A stretch of DNA of 18,619 bases from an uncultured Methanomethylovorans sp. (GTDB taxonomy: Archaea; Halobacteriota; Methanosarcinia; Methanosarcinales; Methanosarcinaceae), in contig CALBTS010000826.1 in assembly GCA_937968035.1 (NCBI GenBank), forward strand, positions 1-18,619, in the 5' to 3' direction. Shown here piece after piece: positions 7,443-14,569 of this stretch; within the stretch, counting starts at the first letter, position 1; the number at the start of each line of letters is the position of its first letter. The notes beneath the pieces are model-generated. The model was not told the origin of the DNA, did no database searches, and worked only from the letters and a program-made list of their open reading frames with translations. The translations under genes and the position numbers were made by a program.

Positions 7443-7470
7443 ACGAAAAAGAAAGGGGCCGAAGCCCCTT
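7443..7470 (-). terminator. Terminator between the OB-like gene and the AAA ATPase gene
   Basis: On the minus strand AAGGGGC and GCCCCTT form a 7 bp stem closed by a stable TTCG loop, followed directly by TCTTTTT. This is a textbook intrinsic terminator. It lies just after the stop of the 116-residue gene and 29 bases before the ATPase start, inside what otherwise looks like an operon. Confidence 0.85.
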
Positions 7471-7474
7471 CTCA

Positions 7475-7825
7475 TTACAGAGGTCTTTCAACCTCTTCCT
7501 CAGCGAGAACTCTCTGTTCCACAGTCTCTCCTTCTTTCAGGTAAACCCACCTGTGTGACAAGGAGATGATTTCTCCTGTTTCCTTGATTGTGAAGTCATA
7601 AGAATCAGTCTCAACTCTCTGAATTGATCCTGGAATCTGTTGACCGATAAGACTTTTGCAGGTCATTTCGTCAAAAGTTGTTGTAATGCTTGCCCTTTTG
7701 GCAGTAGCATAGTAGTTGCCGGTCTCCCTTGATTTTACAAGTTCCAGACCGCCCTGTAATACCAGGGCATAGAAGGATTCGCCCTTCTGGTTCATCCTTT
7801 GTTTTACATCGACTACAGTTACCAT
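7475..7825 (-). CDS. Small conserved-looking protein, possibly OB-fold/SSB-like
   Basis: This 116-residue protein (MVTVVDVKQRMNQKGESFYALVLQGGLELVKS...) alternates strands and turns. K-x-G-E-S-F-Y-A-L-V-L-Q-G at 14-26 and a mid-protein IPGSIQRVETDSYDFTIKETGEII resemble an OB-fold layout, and the acidic tail GETVEQRVLAEEEVERPL recalls the acidic ends of single-strand binding proteins. I cannot name a family. It is first in the minus-strand group leading to the RecA-like ATPase and DUF3871, but a strong terminator follows it, so it should be made in excess of the rest. That would suit an SSB-type protein. Function is inferred only. Confidence 0.6.
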   Translation of the reverse strand: MVTVVDVKQRMNQKGESFYALVLQGGLELVKSRETGNYYATAKRASITTTFDEMTCKSLIGQQIPGSIQRVETDSYDFTIKETGEIISLSHRWVYLKEGETVEQRVLAEEEVERPL

Positions 7826-7850
7826 TTTTAATTTTTTTGGTTAAACAATG

Positions 7851-7864
7851 TGGGCAATTGCCCA
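7851..7864. promoter_or_regulatory. Perfect 14 bp palindrome in a divergent intergenic region
   Basis: TGGGCAATTGCCCA is perfectly self-complementary. It is flanked by a direct GGTTAAA at 7839-7845 and 7873-7879, which places the palindrome symmetrically. It sits 26 bases before the ATG of the 116-residue gene and about 230 bases before the divergent SIR2 gene. A dimeric repressor operator is the simplest reading. Confidence 0.35.
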
Positions 7865-8096
7865 ATCTCTGGTTAAAGCGGGGGTGCTTTTAGGGATAGG
7901 GGCGTCATTTCACTTACGTGGCCTATCTTGGGGTATATAGAAGGCTCTTGTGCCCCCGTTCAGGTCTTTTCGTAGTTTGAAAAAAAGAATACTTTGTTGT
8001 AACTTGCCTTGTGATATCTCCTGTCAGGAAATTTCGACTTAAGCGTTTCATTAAAAGGCAGTATTAAGACCCTCAGAAGAAGAGAGTTCACATAAG

Positions 8097-9170
8097 ATGG
8101 AAGAGAATATTATTATCCTAGGTGCTGGTGCGTCAGCTGATTCAGGCGCTCCCTTAATGTCTAACTTTTTGGATAAAGCGGAGGACTTGCTTGCATCTAA
8201 TATAGATTCTCCTACCAAAGACTGCATTAAGAAGGTTTTTCATCTGCTTGATGAGATGCAGAAGGTCCACTCCAAATCCCGGCTTGACCTTAACAATATT
8301 GAAACTGTATTTGGAGCGATAGAAATGGCTCAGATCATAAAAAGACTAGGGACTATTGCTCCAGATGAGATTCCTGATTACAGACGGGGAATCGTAAAGC
8401 TCATTGTCAGAACTATCGAGCAATCAATGAATTTTGGGTACGTAAATTCCTCAGTATATGCGCCTGCTAGCTATCAGGCTCTTTTTGACTTTATTTCAAA
8501 GAATGAAAAAACGTTCAAAACGATAATTACCTTTAATTATGATCTTGGTATTGATACTGCAGCGCACAGGGCTGGCTTCAGGGTGAGGTACGGCTTTGAG
8601 GAGGCATCAGTGGATCAGAATAATATTAATCTTTATAAGCTGCATGGGTCAATAAACTGGGCTTCATCTACTGACGAAACCAAAATATATCCCTACTACC
8701 CAGTGTGGTACTTAAATGATTTACATGTACATAACCCATTAGGTAATAGGGGCAATACCAAGCTTGTAATTTCACCTAATATGAATCTCATTAATCAGCA
8801 TTTCCCAAATCTTTCTGACATTAAATATGATCCTGTGATAGTGCCCCCGACTTGGAACAAAACAGGCTATCATGGCACTTTAAGTCAGATATGGGGAAAG
8901 GCAGCTGAAAAACTTTCTCATGCAAAGAGAATTTTTATTTTCGGTTACTCTTTGCCTGAATCTGATTCGTTCTTCAGGTATTTATTTGCATTGGGTACCC
9001 TGAGTTCAACCAGAATTAGAAACATCGTAGTTGTAAATCCCGAACCAGAGGGAGGGGAGGTTGATAAAAGATTTAGGCTTTTGTTGGGTGAATCTATTCG
9101 ATCCAGATATCAATACTTCTCTGATACTTTCAGCCTTGCACCAAGTATTATTAGCAGAGTATTAAGGTGA
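8097..9170 (+). CDS. SIR2 family protein (probable NAD-processing defence protein)
   Basis: This 357-residue protein has the SIR2 Rossmann nucleotide motif at the very N-terminus (IIILGAGASADSGAP, with G9-A-G11-A-S13). It also has the catalytic-type TFNYD at 145-149 and LHGS at 182-185 with H183. These are the residues used by SIR2-like NAD hydrolases of bacterial immunity. There is no clear second domain: the ~170 residues after LHGS stay within the extended SIR2 fold, and IFIFGYSLPESDSFFRYLF near 280-298 is the usual C-terminal SIR2 block. Expected action is NAD depletion on infection. It precedes the R-M gene on the same strand with a 71 base gap, so it may act alone or as that cluster's abortive arm. 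Confidence 0.87.
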   Translation: MEENIIILGAGASADSGAPLMSNFLDKAEDLLASNIDSPTKDCIKKVFHLLDEMQKVHSKSRLDLNNIETVFGAIEMAQIIKRLGTIAPDEIPDYRRGIVKLIVRTIEQSMNFGYVNSSVYAPASYQALFDFISKNEKTFKTIITFNYDLGIDTAAHRAGFRVRYGFEEASVDQNNINLYKLHGSINWASSTDETKIYPYYPVWYLNDLHVHNPLGNRGNTKLVISPNMNLINQHFPNLSDIKYDPVIVPPTWNKTGYHGTLSQIWGKAAEKLSHAKRIFIFGYSLPESDSFFRYLFALGTLSSTRIRNIVVVNPEPEGGEVDKRFRLLLGESIRSRYQYFSDTFSLAPSIISRVLR

Positions 9171-9241
9171 TCAATTTCAATAAATAAGCCAAACTGGATC
9201 TAGATAATTCAGCATCGTACAAATGATTTTAATTTCAAGTA

Positions 9242-12200
9242 ATGACAGTCCTAGAATACATTAACAACCTCAATCTCAGATATAAGACGGGTATCTCAAC
9301 AGAACACAGTTACCGTAGCGACCTTTTAGGGTTGATTGAATCTTTATCGCATGGGTTAACCATAACAAATGAGCCAAAAAGAATCGCATGCGGTGCTCCT
9401 GATTACATCATAGCTAAACGTAATATTCCAATAGGTTACATTGAGGCAAAAGATATTGGAGCCGATCTTAGTAGCAAAACATACAAAGAACAATTCGATA
9501 GATATCGGCTGTCGCTTGATAACCTGATAATTACGGACTATTTGACATTTCAATTCTTTGTAAATGGAGCTCACACTACAACTGTTACAATTGGCGAAGT
9601 ATCTGGAAATAAGGTCCATCCAATTTATGATAATTTCAATAAGTTTATAGACCTGATAAAGAACTTCTGTGAATTTACTGGGCAAACAATAAAATCGGCA
9701 CAAAAGCTGTCAAAGATGATGGCGGCCAAGGCCAGATTGCTGGCAAATGTAATTGAACTTGCGCTAGATCCTGAAAACGAAAATGAAGGGGTTAATGAAT
9801 TACAGAATATCAATCTATTGAGCCAATATGAGTCATTTAAGCAGGTTTTAATCCATGATATTACCCCTAAAGCATTTGCAGATATCTATGCACAGACAAT
9901 TGCCTACGGAATGTTCGCAGCCAGGTTAAATGATCCATCATTGGAGAATTTCACACGTCAGGAAGCTGCAGAACTTATACCAAAGTCGAATCCATTCCTT
10001 AGAAAATTATTCCAATACATTGCTGGTTATGATCTCGATGATCGAATCGTTTGGTTAGTAGATGCTTTGGCTGATATTTTCAGGGCTACAAATGTGGAAG
10101 AGATGCTGAAGGATTTCGGCAAATCCACCCAGCAGACAGATCCATTTATTCACTTTTATGAGACATTTCTTGCAGAATATGACCCGAAGTTGAGAAAGAG
10201 TCGAGGCGTTTGGTATACACCAGAGCCAGTTGTTAACTTCATTGTAAGGGCAGTGGATGATATTCTGAAGGCGGAATTCGGACTTACTCAAGGTTTGGCG
10301 GATACATCAAAGATTAAGATAAAAGTCCCTGGGCAAGAGAAGAAGCCTGTAGAGAAAGAGGTACACAAAGTACAGATCCTGGACCCAGCTGCAGGCACAG
10401 GAACATTCCTTGCAGAGGTTATAAAGCAGGTCCACGCTAAGTTTGAGGACCAACAGGGTATATGGAGTCAATATGTTGATGATCACTTAATTCCAAGACT
10501 TAACGGTTTTGAAATATTGATGGCCTCATATGCTATGGCACACCTCAAACTTGAAATGTTTCTCCAAGATACTGGATACAAGCCACAAAGAGATCAGAGA
10601 CTAAGAATTTATTTGACGAATAGCCTTGAGGAGCATCACCCTGACACCGGAACATTATTTGCTAACTGGCTTAGTACAGAAGCGAATGAGGCCAACCATG
10701 TAAAGAGGGATACTCCTGTAATGTGTGTAATCGGAAATCCTCCATATAGTGGGGTATCAACCAACAAAGGTAAATGGATTACAAACCTAATTGAGGATTA
10801 CAAATTTATTGATGGTATTCATTTTGGAGAGAAGAAGCACTGGCTTCAGGATGATTATGTTAAATTCCTACGATTTGGAGAATTTCTTGTTTCAAAAAAC
10901 GGTTCTGGAGTATTAGCTTTCATAAACAACCACAGCTTTCTTGATAATCCAACCTTTCGAGGAATGAGATGGCATTTGCTAAATACCTTTGACAAAATCT
11001 ATGTGATTGATTTACATGGCAATACCAAAACAAAAGAAACATCCGAAAATGGGGCTAATGATACAAATGTCTTTGATATAATGCAGGGAGTGTCAATAAA
11101 TATCTTCATTAAAACAAATAATTTCAGAACAACAGGTTTGGGTAAAGTCCTTCATTACGGTGTTTTTGGGCCACGTGAATCCAAGTACAATTTTCTCTTC
11201 TCAAAGAACTTAACAAATATTGGATTTCAAGAGATCACCCCAGAACAACCATTTTACTTTTTAATTCCCAAAATTAAAATGCCACCATGCCTGATTGAGG
11301 AAAGCTTCAAGGTGGACGATCTATTTAATTTGGGTAAAATCGGAATATGTACCCAACGGGATAGCATCTCAATTCAATTTGACAAAACCAAACTTGTTAA
11401 AGTCTTAAATGACCTTAAATCGATGCAGCCAGAAGAGTTCAGGATGGTTTATAAGGAGAGGAAAGATGGCAGGGACTGGAAGGTTTTGACTGCCAGACGA
11501 AATATTGTTGAGACTAACGGTGATGAGAAGTTTATCCGGAGAATTAATTACAGGATTTTCGACAAAAGGTGGACATATTACACTAATAGATCAAAAGGGT
11601 TTATAGCATATCCGAGGTTTGAGACCCTAAGGCATTTAGTTCAGGGGCCGAATGTAGCGTTGGTTTTGCCAAGGCAGTTGGCTGTAAAAAAGTTCAAACA
11701 TGCTTTTGTTACAGATGAAATTTTTGACCAATGCTATATTTCGAATTTGACAAAAGAAGGTAACTATTCCTTCCCATTATATCTGTATTCTGACCATACG
11801 AATGAGATTGACGCAAACCAGATCCAGAACAAGATTCCGAATCTTAACGAGCAGATTATAAGCGAAATATCCAAACGTATAAATCTAAGATATACGAAAG
11901 AGGACCGAAAACAAGAAGATTGTTTTAATCCAATCGAAGTTTTCGATTATGTTTATGCTGTTCTATATTCCCAACAATATAGAGATATGTATGAAGTCCT
12001 TCTTCAGAGAGAATTTCCGTATATCCCATTTCCAAAAGATACAAGTACGTTCAAAAGCCTCTCAAGGCACGGTAGTAGCTTGAGAAAGGTTCATTTATTA
12101 GAAGAAGGGTCTGTTGGCAATATATTTACTTCCTTCCCACTTGATGGATCCAATGAAATTGAATTTATCAAATACACTGAGGGTAAACTTTGGATAAATG

Positions 12201-12403
12201 ATCAACAGTACTTCAAAGGTATCCCTTTAAACACTTGGGAGTTTTATATTGGTGGTTACCAGCCTGCGCAGAAATGGCTCAAGGACAGGAAAGGAAGGGT
12301 GCTCTCGTTCGAAGATATAATGCACTATCAAAAGATTATCGTGGCGCTGACTGAGACTGAAAGGATCATGAAGGAGATTGACAAAATTGATTTCCTTCCT
12401 TGA
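9242..12403 (+). CDS. Type ISP/IIG-like restriction-modification fusion (nuclease + N6-adenine methyltransferase)
   Basis: This 1053-residue single-chain R-M enzyme begins with an Mrr-like PD-(D/E)XK nuclease: E21, GAPDY with D54, and YIEAK with E68 and K70. A helical coupler spans about 150-310. The methyltransferase follows, with motif X-like RGVWYTPEPVV near 321-331, motif I DPAAGTG at 381-387 (SAM binding), and catalytic NPPY at 499-502, the signature of N6-adenine methylation. The C-terminal ~450 residues should hold the target recognition domain. It resembles type ISP enzymes such as LlaGI, but no helicase lies between nuclease and methyltransferase, which makes the architecture closer to type IIG/IIL. 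It would both methylate host sites and cut unmodified DNA. No separate S, R or M subunit is nearby. Confidence 0.9.
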   Translation: MTVLEYINNLNLRYKTGISTEHSYRSDLLGLIESLSHGLTITNEPKRIACGAPDYIIAKRNIPIGYIEAKDIGADLSSKTYKEQFDRYRLSLDNLIITDYLTFQFFVNGAHTTTVTIGEVSGNKVHPIYDNFNKFIDLIKNFCEFTGQTIKSAQKLSKMMAAKARLLANVIELALDPENENEGVNELQNINLLSQYESFKQVLIHDITPKAFADIYAQTIAYGMFAARLNDPSLENFTRQEAAELIPKSNPFLRKLFQYIAGYDLDDRIVWLVDALADIFRATNVEEMLKDFGKSTQQTDPFIHFYETFLAEYDPKLRKSRGVWYTPEPVVNFIVRAVDDILKAEFGLTQGLADTSKIKIKVPGQEKKPVEKEVHKVQILDPAAGTGTFLAEVIKQVHAKFEDQQGIWSQYVDDHLIPRLNGFEILMASYAMAHLKLEMFLQDTGYKPQRDQRLRIYLTNSLEEHHPDTGTLFANWLSTEANEANHVKRDTPVMCVIGNPPYSGVSTNKGKWITNLIEDYKFIDGIHFGEKKHWLQDDYVKFLRFGEFLVSKNGSGVLAFINNHSFLDNPTFRGMRWHLLNTFDKIYVIDLHGNTKTKETSENGANDTNVFDIMQGVSINIFIKTNNFRTTGLGKVLHYGVFGPRESKYNFLFSKNLTNIGFQEITPEQPFYFLIPKIKMPPCLIEESFKVDDLFNLGKIGICTQRDSISIQFDKTKLVKVLNDLKSMQPEEFRMVYKERKDGRDWKVLTARRNIVETNGDEKFIRRINYRIFDKRWTYYTNRSKGFIAYPRFETLRHLVQGPNVALVLPRQLAVKKFKHAFVTDEIFDQCYISNLTKEGNYSFPLYLYSDHTNEIDANQIQNKIPNLNEQIISEISKRINLRYTKEDRKQEDCFNPIEVFDYVYAVLYSQQYRDMYEVLLQREFPYIPFPKDTSTFKSLSRHGSSLRKVHLLEEGSVGNIFTSFPLDGSNEIEFIKYTEGKLWINDQQYFKGIPLNTWEFYIGGYQPAQKWLKDRKGRVLSFEDIMHYQKIIVALTETERIMKEIDKIDFLP

Positions 12404-12495
12404 CTTCTATAATCAAATTTCAGAACTTTGATAAGGCAGCATTTCCTCAAAACAATTAACAGACAGTTGACTATGCAGCGAGACAAGTAGAGGAG

Positions 12496-13161
12496 ATGCT
12501 GCTTTTTAAAATAATAGTACTGACCATGATTGGGAATTCTGCCATTGAAGGAATAATGAAATCTTTATCCGAAGAGTTTAAATTTCATAGCTCCTCCTAC
12601 CATGAAAGTCTCTTCAGTAGCTTCACATTAGACAACAGAACGCTTTCATTTATAAAATATTACAATCGAACCGTCCTAGACAAAGAGAGAATTAGTTTCG
12701 GAGAGTTCAAACATCAATGGGCTATTCAGGGAATGAGTGGAGAAGTCATAAAATATTTCGACGATAACTATGATGCACTCAGAAATGAAATCCTCGAGGA
12801 GAAAAACATAAAAAGGTTCTATTTAAGGCACTGTATTTCAGTCCGTAAAGAAGCATCCTTTTGTAGCAAACTATTTCACACCCATCTACCAAATGACTTT
12901 CCTCCGCTGGATAACCCTATTAGGAATCGTTTCAATCTGGGGAAGGAAGAATTTATTAAAAGTGTCTTGATTGTAAGAAACGCTTACAAGCAGTTTATTG
13001 AAGATAACGGGATATATATCAAGATGGTGCGATCTATTCTATCAGATCCAAAATATAGTTACCTGAGGGCAAGTGAGTTATCTGACATCAGGATTATCGA
13101 TATGTACCTCTGGTTTAAAGAAAACAGACAAAAAGGAATCCCTTCGATTACAAACAATTAA
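12496..13161 (+). CDS. Unrecognised 221-residue protein coupled to the AlbA_2 gene
   Basis: I do not recognise this family. The protein is mostly helical and charged. The most distinctive block is EASFCSKLFHTHLPNDFPPLDNPIRNRFNLG around residues 115-146, similar in style to small helical proteins that carry a 'SKLFH...P..FP..D' motif. The start is uncertain: the ATG at 12496 has GAGGAG directly against it, and ATGs at 12526 and 12556 would remove a hydrophobic MLLFKIIVLT leader or slightly more. Its TAA overlaps the next ATG (TAATG at 13158-13163), so it is translationally coupled to the AlbA_2-domain protein. It lies 92 bases downstream of the R-M gene. A joint job with its partner is likely, but the function is unknown. 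Confidence 0.7.
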   Translation: MLLFKIIVLTMIGNSAIEGIMKSLSEEFKFHSSSYHESLFSSFTLDNRTLSFIKYYNRTVLDKERISFGEFKHQWAIQGMSGEVIKYFDDNYDALRNEILEEKNIKRFYLRHCISVRKEASFCSKLFHTHLPNDFPPLDNPIRNRFNLGKEEFIKSVLIVRNAYKQFIEDNGIYIKMVRSILSDPKYSYLRASELSDIRIIDMYLWFKENRQKGIPSITNN

Positions 13162-14315
13162 TGGAACCAAAGATCTACTATACCTTCCAGGCCAGGTTAA
13201 TCCGGAGGAAAAAGGATAACGGCGAGTTTGAATTTATTGAAGTTTCCGAGAAGTTTATCGATCCAGAACCGATAAAGGCAAGAGATGCAGCTTTCAGGTA
13301 TTACCAAAATTATATAGATGTACTTCTTCAATCAAAAGGGGCCGAGTACAAATCAGATAATCAAGCCAGACAGTTGCTCAAATCATTCTGGGACCCTGGT
13401 ACTTCAACAACAGTTATTGCCGGGGAGAAGACTATTTCAATCCCTGATTACTTTGATAATGGCATTGGAGTTTTCTGTTGTCATGATGATGATTTTGAAG
13501 AGCTTGAAGGTTCTGGTATGCATTTAATGGTTCACGGAATTGGTTTAATTCTAGAAGGGAATATATCCCCAGAGGGCTTAATATATGCTCTTGAAACAGA
13601 GTATAATCGCTATAAACACTTCGGTTATAACACATATAATCAAGAAGTTAAAATTGTTTTTTGCGATAGTGACGAGTGGAATGAAGGGTATCGTGATGAT
13701 GAACCCCAAACTTATACCATACTTCCAACTCCATTTGATTGGTCTGGCATGGATAAGCCTTATTGGTGGGAAACCGACTTAAAAGATGGAAGAAGAGAGG
13801 AAGCTTCGAAAACTCCCAGGACCATTGATAGTTTAATCTCTGAAGGTGAAACCAATCAAATTGAATTTAAACCTGGGATGTTGTATACTATTGATTCTAA
13901 GCAAGGCCCTAAAAGCGGTAAATATATTATTGCAAAGACAATTTGTGCCTTTCTTAATTCAAATGGGGGATTTTTATTTATAGGGCTGAATGATAATGGC
14001 TTACCTCTAGGTTTAGACTCAGATTATGCCTTATCAGGGGACAAAGACCCCAAAGATTTTTTCAGGTTACAGTTTGATAACCTTTTGCTGCAGTACTTGC
14101 CTCAATGGTCGAAAGAAAAGATAAGTGCAGATTTTTATCCTTATCTCGGCCAAGATGTTTTTATTGTAACTGTATTTCCAAGCCCTGATCTCCCTGTTTT
14201 CTTGAAAAACAAGGATAGCAAAGAGTTTTTTGTACGCTGGACAGCTTCTTCGAAACAGTATACAGATATTGAAGAAATTGTGAAGTACTGTTTAGAACAT
14301 TGGGGGCGATTATGA
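13161..14315 (+). CDS. Protein with a C-terminal Schlafen AlbA_2 domain
   Basis: This 384-residue protein has two parts. Residues 1-215 form an unrecognised N-terminal region rich in aromatic and acidic residues, with possible metal-binding clusters such as FCCHDDDFEELEG and MHLMVHGIG around 110-130. Residues 220-384 match the Schlafen AlbA_2 fold: LISEGETNQIEFKPG with E230, E235 and K237, then AKTICAFLNSNGGFLFIGLNDNGLPLGLD (FLNSNGG at 264-270), and a closing VFLKNKDSKEFFVRWTASSKQYT. AlbA_2 domains bind nucleic acid and some Schlafen relatives cleave tRNA, so an RNA- or DNA-directed effector is plausible. It overlaps the upstream gene by one base. No helix-turn-helix is seen, which argues against the common regulator type. 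Confidence 0.75.
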   Translation: MEPKIYYTFQARLIRRKKDNGEFEFIEVSEKFIDPEPIKARDAAFRYYQNYIDVLLQSKGAEYKSDNQARQLLKSFWDPGTSTTVIAGEKTISIPDYFDNGIGVFCCHDDDFEELEGSGMHLMVHGIGLILEGNISPEGLIYALETEYNRYKHFGYNTYNQEVKIVFCDSDEWNEGYRDDEPQTYTILPTPFDWSGMDKPYWWETDLKDGRREEASKTPRTIDSLISEGETNQIEFKPGMLYTIDSKQGPKSGKYIIAKTICAFLNSNGGFLFIGLNDNGLPLGLDSDYALSGDKDPKDFFRLQFDNLLLQYLPQWSKEKISADFYPYLGQDVFIVTVFPSPDLPVFLKNKDSKEFFVRWTASSKQYTDIEEIVKYCLEHWGRL

Positions 14316-14474
14316 TTTATTTTTATCATTTCAAAACGAAGTAAAGAATATTATATATAAATAAGGTAGAAGTCGTTTCACATTTTCATGTGTAATCTAA
14401 GCCTGAAGAAAGTAATCTCAATCTTGATCAAAATCAGATTAAATCTGGGTCAATTGAAAAGGTTAACCTCCGAA

Positions 14475-14514
14475 TGGTAATATGTGGGGAGATAAAAATC
14501 TCCCCACATTACCA
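14475..14514. terminator. Large hairpin between convergent modules
   Basis: ATGTGGGGAGAT (14482-14493) and ATCTCCCCACAT (14498-14509) form a perfect 12 bp stem around AAAA. GGTAAT/ATTACC extends it across a two-base bulge to 14475-14514. It lies between the plus-strand cargo ending at 14315 and the minus-strand ATPase ending at 14570. It could terminate both sides, although no T-run follows, so another structural role is possible. Confidence 0.5.
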
Positions 14515-14530
14515 GAGAACCCAATTTTAT

Positions 14531-14567
14531 GTCCCGTCCTACTAAATCACTATGTCTGGGACGGGAC
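14531..14567. repeat. Second inverted repeat next to the RepA-like gene
   Basis: GTCCCGTCC (14531-14539) and GGACGGGAC (14559-14567) are perfectly complementary around a 19 base loop. The right arm ends three bases before the stop codon of the RepA-like gene. On the minus strand the stem is followed by ATAAAATT, which makes it a weak intrinsic terminator for that gene. Its GC content and proximity to a replication gene also fit an origin-associated structure. Confidence 0.5.
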
Positions 14568-14569
14568 GC

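Noticed and set aside
7966..7995. Near-matches to the Bacteroidota -7 box upstream of the SIR2 gene
   Set aside because: TAGTTTG and TACTTTG have one base too few between TA and TTTG, and no properly spaced -33 element is visible.
13318..13782. Short frames on both strands inside the AlbA_2-domain gene
   Set aside because: They are fully embedded in a coding gene with a consistent frame and have no independent start context.
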